From: Nitrosomonas cryotolerans ATCC 49181
Lineage (GTDB): Bacteria > Pseudomonadota > Gammaproteobacteria > Burkholderiales > Nitrosomonadaceae
DNA length: 64,000 nucleotides
Assembly (NCBI RefSeq): GCF_900143275.1
Contig: NZ_FSRO01000001.1
Location: 2,684,116-2,748,115, forward strand
Reading direction: 5' to 3'
Shown: positions 1-8,394 of the stretch, in pieces
Layout of the letters: every line of letters begins with the position of its first letter
Position numbering within the stretch: the stretch's first letter is position 1
Position numbers and translations under genes: made by a program
The notes under the pieces: model-generated
Told to the model about the DNA's origin: nothing
The model's input: only the letters and a program-made list of their open reading frames with translations
The model's database searches: none

Positions 1-240
1 GTTGTGCTGGTCATTGAATGTCGATTAACATCTGTAACAGAGCGACAATCACTCACTAGCCGTTTACAACAGCTCGTATATATGGCATTCGGGGTAAGTT
101 GTTTGGTTGAATTAGTACCGCCACACACTCTACCGCGCACTTCTTCTGGGAAATTATCACGTTTTGCTGCGCGGCAGGGATTTATTCAGCGAACAAATTT
201 AATTGATCAATTGTCCCTGGTTGAATCTGGAGATAGATAA
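1..240 (+). CDS. Acyl-AMP ligase / acyl-CoA synthetase, C-terminal fragment
   Basis: Only the last 79 codons are inside the window; the gene begins to the left. The tail carries a proline-leucine-proline-rich stretch followed by PRTSSGKLSR, the C-terminal lysine motif of the ANL superfamily of acyl-adenylating enzymes (fatty-acyl-AMP ligases and acyl-CoA synthetases). Such enzymes activate a fatty acid with ATP for loading onto CoA or an acyl carrier protein. An epimerase, an ACP and an alpha-oxoamine synthase follow within 1.2 kb on the same strand, so the likely job is charging the ACP at 1189. Whether the acceptor is ACP or CoA cannot be decided from this fragment. Confidence 0.8.
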   Translation, partial: VVLVIECRLTSVTERQSLTSRLQQLVYMAFGVSCLVELVPPHTLPRTSSGKLSRFAARQGFIQRTNLIDQLSLVESGDR

Positions 241-246
241 TCAAAT

Positions 247-1158
247 ATGCCAAAATTAGTAGCAATAACGGGCGCTACTGGTTTCATTGGTAAGGTAATT
301 TTACATAAGCTTATTGAAGACAATTGGACAGTCCGGGCACTCACTCGGTTACCTCGCGAAAATAGCGATTCAATACAATGGATCCATGGAGATTTAGATA
401 ATTTCATAGCATTACGAGAGCTGGTGAGAAATGCTGATGCTGTCATACACTGTGCCGGATTAGTACGGGGAAGCGTTTTTGATGAATTTGTTCATACCAA
501 TACACAGGGCACAGCTCATCTCCTGCACGCCATTACGGAGCAGAAATTAAATCCGCGATTTCTGCTCGTTTCATCTCTTGCAGCCAGACAGCCGGAACTT
601 TCATGGTATGCAAAAAGCAAGTATATGGCCGAGCAGATTATTATGAATTGCCCCAGCGATATGGCCTGGGCGGTTTTCCGCCCTACTGCTGTTTATGGTC
701 CTGGAGATAAAGAGCTTAAACCACTTTTTCAGGCGATGCGGCGCGGGATATTACCTGTGATTGGCAAGCCAACTAATCGCTTTGGCCTTTTGCATGTAGA
801 CGATTTCGCTACCGCAATTCAACATTGGCTTGCTACAAAAATACCCGTAAAAGGGGTTTTTGAACTTGATGATGGCACAGCGGGTGGATATAGTTACCAG
901 ATATTAACTTCGATCGCGCAAGAAATATGGGGACGACCGGTCCATTGCATCACTTTACCAATATCATTCATTAAATTAATTGCCGTTTCAAATTTATGGC
1001 TCGCTCGGCTTTTCCATTATGCACCTATGTTAACGCCAGGAAAGGTAAAGGAATTACAACATAAAGACTGGGTATGTGATATCACGCCTCTGACTCAGGC
1101 ACTGCCCGGTTGGCGACCTTGCGTTCGCCTACATGACTCATTATCTCAAATAATCTGA
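247..1158 (+). CDS. NAD-dependent epimerase/dehydratase (extended SDR), ceramide-reductase-like
   Basis: 303 aa. The N-terminus shows the Rossmann dinucleotide motif TGATGFIG (residues about 8-15) and the active-site YAKSK further on, the layout of extended short-chain dehydrogenases. It starts 6 nt after the ligase stop codon and precedes the ACP and serine-palmitoyltransferase-like genes, so all four should be one operon. In Caulobacter an enzyme of this family (CerR) sits with spt, an ACP and an acyl-ligase and reduces the 3-keto group of the sphingolipid precursor. That role is inferred here from context. A sugar epimerase is the alternative from family alone. Confidence 0.8.
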   Translation: MPKLVAITGATGFIGKVILHKLIEDNWTVRALTRLPRENSDSIQWIHGDLDNFIALRELVRNADAVIHCAGLVRGSVFDEFVHTNTQGTAHLLHAITEQKLNPRFLLVSSLAARQPELSWYAKSKYMAEQIIMNCPSDMAWAVFRPTAVYGPGDKELKPLFQAMRRGILPVIGKPTNRFGLLHVDDFATAIQHWLATKIPVKGVFELDDGTAGGYSYQILTSIAQEIWGRPVHCITLPISFIKLIAVSNLWLARLFHYAPMLTPGKVKELQHKDWVCDITPLTQALPGWRPCVRLHDSLSQII

Positions 1159-1188
1159 CTCTTAAAATAACCTATTAATCATTGACCT

Positions 1189-1443
1189 ATGGCAGAATCC
1201 AATTACGACGAGATCATGCTGCAGCTTTGCCAGCGGCTTAAAAATCTAACGACCTCTGATACGATTATTACGCCAGAAACCAATCTCATTAATCAATTAG
1301 CCATTGATTCTATAAAACTCTTAAACTTAATCATGGAAATAGAAGATCATTTTGATATTTCTGTACCACTAAACGTACTTGCTGACGTTCACACTGTTCG
1401 TGATCTTGCAGACCTTATATATAAAATCAAATCTACGGCATAA
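1189..1443 (+). CDS. Acyl carrier protein
   Basis: 84 aa, typical size for a free-standing ACP. The phosphopantetheine attachment serine is Ser41 in the motif IDSIKLL, followed by an acidic helix (MEIEDHF) as in other ACPs. It is a specialised copy rather than the housekeeping AcpP, because it lies between an epimerase and an alpha-oxoamine synthase and not in a fab cluster. Its stop overlaps the start of the next gene by one base (TAATG), which suggests translational coupling. Likely role: carrying the acyl chain from the upstream ligase to the downstream synthase. Confidence 0.9.
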   Translation: MAESNYDEIMLQLCQRLKNLTTSDTIITPETNLINQLAIDSIKLLNLIMEIEDHFDISVPLNVLADVHTVRDLADLIYKIKSTA

Positions 1444-2630
1444 TGAATCTCCTCGAAAAACTTGATGCAGCAGCTGCTGCTAGAAAAGCCCTTCTACCAG
1501 CAGGCCTCGGTGCTTTCGGTATCCCTATAGAGGAAATTTATTCATCAACAGAAGCAAGAATAGGTGATCGTCGGGTACTTCTTCTAGGCACTAATAATTA
1601 TCTCGGCCTGACTTTTGCGCCTGAATGTATACAGGCAGCACATGCGGCGATTGACAGTGAAGGGACCGGCACAACCGGATCTCGCATGGCAAATGGGAAC
1701 TACAACGGTCACCGTGCATTAGAACAGGAATTTGCTGATTTTTATCAATGTCGATCCAGTATTGTTTTTACTACAGGTTATCAAGCAAATCTTGGCACTA
1801 TTTCTGGAATAGTCGGTCCTGGCGACGTGGTATTGATTGATGGTGATTCTCATGCCAGTATCTATGATGGGTGCATCTTAAGCGGCGCTGATATTATTCG
1901 GTTTAAACACAATGATATGGCTGACATGGAAAAACGTTTGCGTCGTCTGGGAGAACGAACGCATACTACGTTGATTATTGCCGAAGGCATTTATAGCATG
2001 TTGGGGGATCAAGCGCCTTTAGTCGATATTGTCAGATTAAAAAATGCCTACAATTGTACATTACTGCTTGACGAAGCCCACTCTCTGGGTGTTTTAGGCG
2101 AGACAGGGCAGGGTCTTGCAGAAAAAACCGGGCTAGTAAAAGAGGTTGATTTCATTACCGGCACATTCAGTAAAAGCCTGTCTAGTATCGGAGGATACTG
2201 CGTCAGCAATCACCCACAATTAGATCAGTTACGTTATGTTAGCCATCCCTATATCTTCACAGCCTCCCCTTCGCCAGCTACAATTGCATCGACACGAGCT
2301 GCATTGAGATTATTGCAGAAAGGAAACAACCTACGTGAAAAATTGTGGCAGAACTCATTACAGCTCTATTCACAACTCACTCGGGCTGGGTATACTCTTG
2401 GTCCTGAGCCAGGGCCGGTCATTGCTGTTATCCTCGACAATCCTGAGCAGGCACTCACACTCTGGCAAGGCCTGCTGGAACACGACATCTACGTTAACCT
2501 GATATTACCCCCTGCCGCACCGGAAGGTAAATCATTAGTGCGATGCAGTGTGAATGCTGCACACACTGACAAACAAATAGATTATGTGGGCCGTACTTTT
2601 ACTAAATTATACCCCAATATTTTTCAATAA
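1443..2630 (+). CDS. Alpha-oxoamine synthase, serine palmitoyltransferase-like
   Basis: 395 aa PLP enzyme of the fold-type I alpha-oxoamine synthase family (serine palmitoyltransferase, KBL, AONS, ALAS). Visible landmarks are DEAHSLG (residues 210-216), which binds the cofactor ring, and TFSKSLSSIGG with the Schiff-base lysine at about Lys244. These enzymes condense an amino acid with an acyl thioester and release CO2. There are no biotin genes nearby, and the ACP and acyl-ligase partners favour serine palmitoyltransferase over 8-amino-7-oxononanoate synthase. The family is certain; the substrate is inferred from the operon. Confidence 0.85.
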   Translation: MNLLEKLDAAAAARKALLPAGLGAFGIPIEEIYSSTEARIGDRRVLLLGTNNYLGLTFAPECIQAAHAAIDSEGTGTTGSRMANGNYNGHRALEQEFADFYQCRSSIVFTTGYQANLGTISGIVGPGDVVLIDGDSHASIYDGCILSGADIIRFKHNDMADMEKRLRRLGERTHTTLIIAEGIYSMLGDQAPLVDIVRLKNAYNCTLLLDEAHSLGVLGETGQGLAEKTGLVKEVDFITGTFSKSLSSIGGYCVSNHPQLDQLRYVSHPYIFTASPSPATIASTRAALRLLQKGNNLREKLWQNSLQLYSQLTRAGYTLGPEPGPVIAVILDNPEQALTLWQGLLEHDIYVNLILPPAAPEGKSLVRCSVNAAHTDKQIDYVGRTFTKLYPNIFQ

Positions 2631-2984
2631 ATAACATACATCAATAGACCTGCATTGCCAGGCTCTGTATAACGTCTGCTGACTATCATTCCTCCTCCTG
2701 CCAAGGGGGTATCTATCAGCAAACCGACCTCTAGTAGATTAAACAACGTCTAGACGATAAGTCGCTCAAACAGCGTTATTGTCTTTATTTAGAAGATGGT
2801 GCCATCTAAAGGCATCGCTTTCACTCGCAGGCGTAGAACCCGTTTCTTGTACCAAAAACAGATGCCAGGCTTCAGACAAGGCTCCTATTTATACAGATTA
2901 CACACGTATTTTTTTATCGACAGAATCAGATCCTTATTTAAAACAAGGCCGATCTAAAAGACACTCCAAATTTCCTGAGAAATT
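2631..2984. other. Intergenic region, no gene seen
   Basis: Between the end of the lipid operon and the tRNA gene. An open frame exists over part of it but runs into the tRNA and has no recognisable protein features. A small palindrome near 2968-2985 (seven-base arms) lies just past the tRNA 3' end on the minus strand and could serve as its processing or termination hairpin, without a good T-run. Confidence 0.5.
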
Positions 2985-3061
2985 TGGTAGGCGCGATTGG
3001 ACTCGAACCAACGACCCCCACCATGTCAAGGTGGTGCTCTAACCAGCTGAGCTACGCGCCT
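2985..3061 (-). tRNA. tRNA-Val (anticodon GAC)
   Basis: On the minus strand the sequence folds as a full cloverleaf: acceptor arm AGGCGCG/CGCGCCT, D-stem GCTC/GAGC, anticodon stem CCACC/GGTGG with loop TTGACAT giving anticodon GAC, a T-arm containing GGTTCGAGTCC, discriminator A and an encoded CCA. The total length is 77 nt. Confidence 0.96.
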
Positions 3062-3175
3062 AGGAAAACCGGATTCTATCTGAAACAGCCAGCAGACACA
3101 AATGATAATGATGTTCGATAGAATCGAGAGCACAAGTTTCAGGAAACAGATTCAACTATTTAACGATGCGATTGA

Positions 3176-4174
3176 TTAAAGATGGCTATTCAAAAAATTC
3201 ATAACTTCATTCTTCCACTTCTCGGGAGAATGCGCCAGATGAGATTCATGCCCGGTATCCGGGAAGCTACTAAAAATCTTTGCACTTGGAACCAGATCAT
3301 AGACTTGGCGGGCTTCAAACAGCTTTACCCGCGTATCCTGTTCCCCATGAAAAAATAAAATGGGGCAATTAACAGCTACTGCATAATGAGCCGGGTTATG
3401 GCTAAACCCATCAAATCCAGCCAGCAGCCCTCCCCAGAATACGAGCAAATGCGCGCCTGGAAAAGCGGGCACACCCATAATAGTGAATCTATTTTTAATC
3501 GTATTCAACAGATTATCAAAAATAGCTTCAACAATAATTGCATCAACCTTAATATCGAAACTGTATATCGCTCGAAATATGGCTGTCGCTCCCATTGACC
3601 GGCCATAAAGTATCATTTTATCAGGCCGATAATATTGCTCAGCATAACTAACAGCAGATGCCACATCATCCGCTTCTCGGTAGCCGATCGTTGTGTAAGA
3701 CTCCGACGATTCCCATGATCCTCTAAAATCAACGAGAAGAACTGAATATTCCGCCTGTAGAAATACTTTTGCTTCTTCTATCAAGGATGATTTATCCATG
3801 ACATAACCATGAAAAAGGATCACCAATCGATCACTTTGATCCGGCTGACAATGCCAGGCGCCTAAATAAGATGCTTCGCCATTTGGAATCGCCACCTGTT
3901 TACAACTGTCGTTGATTACCGTAGGTGAAAAAGATGCGGTAGGCCGTGGGATATTAACTCCCATGAATAGTGCACTCATTTTCTGAACTAGAGACAGCTT
4001 CTCTGGCCCCAGAGTCGGCTCACCCTGATCAGAGAAAAACAGCATGTCATAAGCATGTTTATAAGCCAGCATATTAAGCACAACAAAACCTGCTAGAAAT
4101 AAATAAATTATGCTCATGCAGGCACAACGCAATCGTTTATTATGCGTGGATATCCAGGTTTTCATATTTTTCAT
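3176..4174 (-). CDS. Alpha/beta hydrolase, membrane-anchored
   Basis: About 332 aa. A hydrophobic segment near the N-terminus (IIYLFLAGFVVLNML) should anchor it in the inner membrane with the catalytic domain outside. The nucleophile elbow reads YGRSMGA, the acid is in GEQDTRV and the histidine in DTGHESHLA, so the triad is complete. The frame opens further upstream (to 4300) inside the aldolase gene, but the ATG at 4174 (or 4165) just past the aldolase stop gives the more sensible N-terminus with the transmembrane helix. It lies just downstream of the class II aldolase gene on the same strand. Substrate unknown; similar to YqkD/BEM46-type hydrolases. Confidence 0.75.
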   Translation of the reverse strand: MKNMKTWISTHNKRLRCACMSIIYLFLAGFVVLNMLAYKHAYDMLFFSDQGEPTLGPEKLSLVQKMSALFMGVNIPRPTASFSPTVINDSCKQVAIPNGEASYLGAWHCQPDQSDRLVILFHGYVMDKSSLIEEAKVFLQAEYSVLLVDFRGSWESSESYTTIGYREADDVASAVSYAEQYYRPDKMILYGRSMGATAIFRAIYSFDIKVDAIIVEAIFDNLLNTIKNRFTIMGVPAFPGAHLLVFWGGLLAGFDGFSHNPAHYAVAVNCPILFFHGEQDTRVKLFEARQVYDLVPSAKIFSSFPDTGHESHLAHSPEKWKNEVMNFLNSHL

Positions 4175-4212
4175 CACCAAAAAATGAGAGAAAACCAAAA
4201 AACACAAAGCAT

Positions 4213-5004
4213 CTATTTCAAACAGTCCACATTCGTTCTCAAGCTGCGGCGGGCATAATAAGCAAAACCAACCGTATTCCGCCGATCTTGAAGAATCCAA
4301 TCGTGTGCTTCACGTCCCAGATCGGGGTCAATTGGTTTGATTTTACCAACGGCAGCTGCAAGTAGATGCATTCGGGCTGCCCGCTCAAATGCAATCGATA
4401 ATAAGCAGGCCTCCTCAATACTGGCACAGGCAACCAGCAGTCCGTGATGTGCCAGCAATAAGGCGCGTTTCTTACCAATCGCAGCAGAAATGATTTCACC
4501 CTCTTCGTTACCAACAGGCACACCCGGCCACTTAGGCAAGAACGCGATGTCGTCGTACAATACACAATTATCCATATGCGAAATCTCTAACGGGACTTCA
4601 AGCATACTCAACGCGGCTGTATGTACTGCATGCGTATGAATGATGCACTGCACATCCGGTCTCGCCCGATAGAGCCACGAGTGAAAACGATTAGCCGGAT
4701 TAGCCATCCCCTCACCCTGCAGCACTTCCAGATCTTCGTTGACAAGCAAGAGATTGCTGGCTTTGATTTCATCAAATCCCATGCCGAGCTGTTGAGTCAT
4801 GAACGTTCCGGGTTCTTCAGCACGAGCGGTAATTTGCCCAGCGAGCCCGGAATCGTGGCCATTATCAAATAAGATACGGCAAGTCAGCGCCAGTTTCTGG
4901 GCTAAAGTATAGTGGGTGTTTTTCATATGGGTTGCCATCTGATCAAGAGAACGCTGGATAAGCGCTTCTTTATTCAGATCAAAAGTACTGTTATTCATAT
5001 TCAT
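4213..5004 (-). CDS. Class II aldolase/adducin family protein
   Basis: 263 aa. It contains the class II aldolase zinc-binding pattern: HTHAVHT in the middle and AHHGLLV towards the C-terminus, with an upstream glutamate-rich strand. Relatives include fuculose-phosphate aldolase and ribulose-phosphate 4-epimerase, but this branch is a broad 'class II aldolase/adducin' group with no fixed substrate. No sugar-catabolic partners lie next to it. Two start codons (5004 and 4998) are equally plausible. Confidence 0.8.
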   Translation of the reverse strand: MNMNNSTFDLNKEALIQRSLDQMATHMKNTHYTLAQKLALTCRILFDNGHDSGLAGQITARAEEPGTFMTQQLGMGFDEIKASNLLLVNEDLEVLQGEGMANPANRFHSWLYRARPDVQCIIHTHAVHTAALSMLEVPLEISHMDNCVLYDDIAFLPKWPGVPVGNEEGEIISAAIGKKRALLLAHHGLLVACASIEEACLLSIAFERAARMHLLAAAVGKIKPIDPDLGREAHDWILQDRRNTVGFAYYARRSLRTNVDCLK

Positions 5005-5065
5005 CTCACTTTATTTCACATCTGAAGCAGCATTGATTAGAATCAGTCAATGGAACAAAACACCA

Positions 5066-5461
5066 TCATGTTTTAGTCTTGAAATATTCAATCTCTCGTC
5101 TGTCACGCTTAGTCGGTCGGCCTTTAGAATAAAACGATTCGGGTTGCATTTTGAATTGAGCTGCCATGATTTCTCGCCGCTGACGGCTTGCTTCCGTCTC
5201 GCAATATAGCTGCTGCGCCAGAGACGCTGAACCGCGTTTATTGGATAATGCCAATATTTCGATCTCGTAGTGATCATGTCCAATACGGATATTCAGCATG
5301 TCTCCAACTGCAACTAACTTAGCAGGTTTAATGCGTACTTCGTTCAAATAAACCCTGCCTCGTCCAATTGCATCTGCCGCCAAAGAACGGGTTTTAAAAA
5401 AACGAGCGGCAAAAAGCCACTTATCAATACGAAACTTCTCTGTACTATCGTGTGTATTCAT
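5066..5461 (-). CDS. hslR: S4-domain RNA-binding protein, Hsp15 family
   Basis: About 131 aa. The N-terminal S4 RNA-binding domain is clear (RIDKWLFAARFFKTRSLA, then GRVYLNEVRIKPAKLVAVGD), followed by a basic C-terminal tail ending in KRDRREIEYF. Hsp15 binds free 50S subunits carrying a nascent chain after heat shock and helps recycle them. The ATG at 5461 is preferred over an in-frame GTG at 5476 because the conserved domain starts a few residues later. Family assignment is firm; heat-shock control is not visible here. Confidence 0.88.
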   Translation of the reverse strand: MNTHDSTEKFRIDKWLFAARFFKTRSLAADAIGRGRVYLNEVRIKPAKLVAVGDMLNIRIGHDHYEIEILALSNKRGSASLAQQLYCETEASRQRREIMAAQFKMQPESFYSKGRPTKRDRREIEYFKTKT

Positions 5462-5520
5462 CTCATAACCAATCACAGTTCAATCAAATAATTTTCTGAC
5501 ATGCTGCTGGTCAGTCATTT

Positions 5521-6756
5521 TTACAGATAATCCGCCTGCGTTACAATATGCAGCTGATTGTCCAGTGTTTTATGTACCGGACATTTATCAGCAATCTCAA
5601 GTAAACGGACACGCTGTTTATCATCTAAACTACCCGTCAGTCTAATTATACGGGTAATCTTATCGATGCATCCGCCCTGCTTTTCGCAAGATTCACAATC
5701 GTCGGCATGAATGCGATGATGCATTAACTCAACTTCTATAGCTTGTAAATCTATTTTTTTATGATTCGCATACATCCGCAATGTCATGGAAGTGCAGCTG
5801 CCTAGCGCCGCAAGTAGCAGTTCATAAGGATTTACACCGAGATCGGCCCCACCCATTGAAACTGGCTCATCACTAATAAATTGATGATGCTCGGTGAAGA
5901 TTTTACGGGTAAATACCTTATCATACTCACGCACGATGACATGTCCTGGTTTAACCAGCGGCGCAGCACGTTCCATGGGTTGATCATGCATTGTGTTGAT
6001 AGCCAGATAACGACTGGCCCAGGCCGCCAATACATCAGCCACATATTGGGCATCCTCGGGTTGTGACAACAAATGATCAGCTTGATCCAGCGACACAAAA
6101 CTTTTTGGATGTTTTGCAGCAACAAAAATACGAGCAGCTTCACTAATTGATACTGTTTCGTCTCGTGGTGAATGAAAAATTAACAATGCCTTTCTTAATG
6201 TTTTGATATGGTCCAGCGAATTATAGTTCTCAAGATCATCTATTAGCTGTCGTCTGATAGTGAAGCTGCGCCCGCCTAATTCAACTTTGGCAGTATGGTT
6301 ATGCAATATTTCATCATGTGAATCGACAAAAAAATGTTTAATGTGCGCAGCAGTCGCAGGTGCGCCAATAGTTATAACCGCATTAATTGTTGATACGTGC
6401 TGAGCCACTGCCAGCACAGCAGCACCACCAAGACTATGCCCAATTAAAATGGCAGGCGCTGCATACTGCTCCGCCAGAAATTTTGCAGCGGAGATCAAAT
6501 CCTGGAGATTGGATGAAAAATTGGTATTGGAAAAATCCCCTTCACTGTTTCCCAGACCCGTAAAATCAAAACGCAGCACGGCTATTCCTTTTAAAGCCAG
6601 TGCACGCGTAATACGAGACGCAGCCGTATTATTTTTAGAACAGGTAAAGCAGTGCGCAAATAATGCATAAGATTTCACTACACCGGTTGGCACTTCAAGC
6701 AATCCGGATAATGATTCGCCTTGAGCATTCCTAAAAGTAACTTTAGTTCCTGACAT
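5521..6756 (-). CDS. Fused alpha/beta hydrolase - OsmC family protein
   Basis: 411 aa with two domains. Residues 1 to about 250 are an alpha/beta hydrolase (elbow GHSLGG, nucleophile about Ser108; acid in SPRDETV; histidine in DQADHLL). Residues about 270-411 are an OsmC/Ohr domain with the two conserved redox cysteines, in LGSCTSMTLR and ADKCPVHKTL. OsmC proteins reduce organic hydroperoxides. The fusion is a known family, so it is not unique, but the hydrolase substrate is unknown. A likely reading is hydrolysis of esters coupled to peroxide detoxification. Confidence 0.88.
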   Translation of the reverse strand: MSGTKVTFRNAQGESLSGLLEVPTGVVKSYALFAHCFTCSKNNTAASRITRALALKGIAVLRFDFTGLGNSEGDFSNTNFSSNLQDLISAAKFLAEQYAAPAILIGHSLGGAAVLAVAQHVSTINAVITIGAPATAAHIKHFFVDSHDEILHNHTAKVELGGRSFTIRRQLIDDLENYNSLDHIKTLRKALLIFHSPRDETVSISEAARIFVAAKHPKSFVSLDQADHLLSQPEDAQYVADVLAAWASRYLAINTMHDQPMERAAPLVKPGHVIVREYDKVFTRKIFTEHHQFISDEPVSMGGADLGVNPYELLLAALGSCTSMTLRMYANHKKIDLQAIEVELMHHRIHADDCESCEKQGGCIDKITRIIRLTGSLDDKQRVRLLEIADKCPVHKTLDNQLHIVTQADYL

Positions 6757-7134
6757 GATTTTTCCTTTTTCACGAATACCGACTGATTAACAAACTAATC
6801 AAGGTGATACCAGATTCGATGCCGGACTGACTCTCCTTACCCTACCCGGCAGGCTCATCCATCTTCATATTTTAAAAGCAATATAAGCATCTAAGTATCG
6901 ATTATTTTCGCTTCCACAAACGTAACCGTTCGCTTAAATTATGACGTAATAACAATTATTACGCAGCATCGCCCGCGCTCTTTCCAGACCAAGTAAGGTA
7001 TGTTGGAGCTTTTAATGGATTGCTGATTGCTGCTATCCGAGCAGTTTACGTCTCTAAGTTTTTAACACCGCATAAAAAATACGTTAGAAATACGTTAGAA
7101 TACGCGTTTTAGTAATTTTTTCAGGAGTCTCTGA
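6757..7134. other. Divergent intergenic region upstream of ilvE
   Basis: 378 bp between two divergent genes, so it should hold both promoters. It contains an 8-bp perfect inverted repeat CGTAATAA/TTATTACG with a 3-nt spacer at 6945-6963 and a tandem repeat of ATACGTTAGAA at 7079-7101, both on the ilvE side. A good Shine-Dalgarno (AGGAG at 7123-7127) lies 7 nt before the ilvE ATG. No coding frame is convincing. Confidence 0.5.
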
Positions 7135-8055
7135 ATGTCAATGGCTAACCGCGATGGTGTAATCTGGTACGATGGAAAAATGGTTCCCTGGCGGGATGCC
7201 AATGTACACGTTCTTACACACACCCTGCACTATGGCGTAGGTGTATTTGAAGGCTTGCGCGCCTACCAAACTGCCCAAGGACCAGCAATTTTCCGGCTAC
7301 AAGAACACACCGACCGTTTGTTTAATTCAGCACATATTTTCATGATGAAAATACCCTTTGACAAGGCCACTTTGATACAGGCCCAATGTGATGTTGTAAA
7401 ACAAAATAATCTGGAATCAGGTTATATTCGTCCGATCGTCTTCTATGGCTCAGAAGCAATGGGACTTTCTGCTAAGACATTATCGGTACACGTTGCCATC
7501 GCCGCTTGGCCATGGGGAACCTATCTGGGCACTAATAGCCTAGAAGAAGGTATTCGTGTTAAAACCGCCTCATTTTCTCGTCACCATGTCAACACGAATA
7601 TGTGCCGGGCTAAATCAGTTTCCACTTATGCAAATTCCATACTCGCTCATCAAGAGGTTGCAAACAATGGCTATGATGAAGCACTACTACTGGATGTGGA
7701 TGGCTACGTGGCAGAAGGATCGGGAGAAAATATTTTCATTATCAAACAGAATAAACTTTACACACCCGATTTGACCTCCTGCCTGGAAGGCATTACACGG
7801 GCATCCGTCATAGAGCTGGCTGCGGAAATAGGTATTCCGCTCATTGAAAAACGAATCACGCGGGATGAAATTTATTGTGCCGATGAGGCTTTCTTTACGG
7901 GCACAGCCGCTGAAATTACACCTATTCGCGAACTTGACAACCGCACTATTGGCAGCGGCAAACGAGGTCCAATCACGGCCCGCTTACAAACCATGTTCTT
8001 TGACTGTGTCAAAGGCAAGGCTCAGAATCATATGGATTGGCTTTCTTTTGTTTGA
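7135..8055 (+). CDS. ilvE: Branched-chain amino acid aminotransferase
   Basis: 306 aa, normal length for fold-type IV aminotransferases. The N-terminal HTLHYGVGVFEGLRAY and the C-terminal half with EGSGENIFI and FFTGTAAEITPI are characteristic of IlvE; the PLP lysine lies in CRAKSVSTYANS. It transfers amino groups between glutamate and the keto acids of valine, leucine and isoleucine in the cytoplasm. The ATG at 7135 has a strong upstream AGGAG. A second ATG two codons later is possible. The small zinc-binding protein follows 25 nt downstream and is probably co-transcribed. Confidence 0.95.
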   Translation: MSMANRDGVIWYDGKMVPWRDANVHVLTHTLHYGVGVFEGLRAYQTAQGPAIFRLQEHTDRLFNSAHIFMMKIPFDKATLIQAQCDVVKQNNLESGYIRPIVFYGSEAMGLSAKTLSVHVAIAAWPWGTYLGTNSLEEGIRVKTASFSRHHVNTNMCRAKSVSTYANSILAHQEVANNGYDEALLLDVDGYVAEGSGENIFIIKQNKLYTPDLTSCLEGITRASVIELAAEIGIPLIEKRITRDEIYCADEAFFTGTAAEITPIRELDNRTIGSGKRGPITARLQTMFFDCVKGKAQNHMDWLSFV

Positions 8056-8080
8056 TTAAGCTTAACTGGAACACACTATT

Positions 8081-8284
8081 ATGAACTCAACAACGAATAA
8101 TAAGGCGCGGCAAATTGAAATCACAACGGATGATTTACCCTTGCATTGCCCAACACCCTCAATGCAATTATGGAATACGCATCCACGCGTCTTTCTCCCT
8201 ATCGAGAATACCGGAGAAGCGTTGTGCCCTTACTGTGGTACACGCTATCTACTTAAGGGTGGCGCTATCGCTGGGCATCATTAA
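8081..8284 (+). CDS. Small zinc-finger protein (zf-CHCC domain)
   Basis: 67 aa. The pattern LHCP...HPRVFLP...CPYCGTRY matches the zf-CHCC domain also found in the NDUFS6 subunit of complex I: one Cys, one His and a CPYC pair. In betaproteobacteria this short gene often follows ilvE, as here. Its cellular role is not established. The start is set by an ATG 25 nt after ilvE. Confidence 0.85.
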   Translation: MNSTTNNKARQIEITTDDLPLHCPTPSMQLWNTHPRVFLPIENTGEALCPYCGTRYLLKGGAIAGHH

Positions 8285-8394
8285 GCACTTTCATCTCTTG
8301 ACGGGCCTATATTTCACTGGAAAATGAAATTAATAAATAATAATTTCACAAACCACAGCCTGCTTTAGTTCAGTTAACCCATTCCAATTATCTA

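Noticed and set aside
2779-3042. ORF of 87 codons next to the lipid operon
   Set aside because: It runs through the tRNA-Val gene on the opposite strand and has no protein features.
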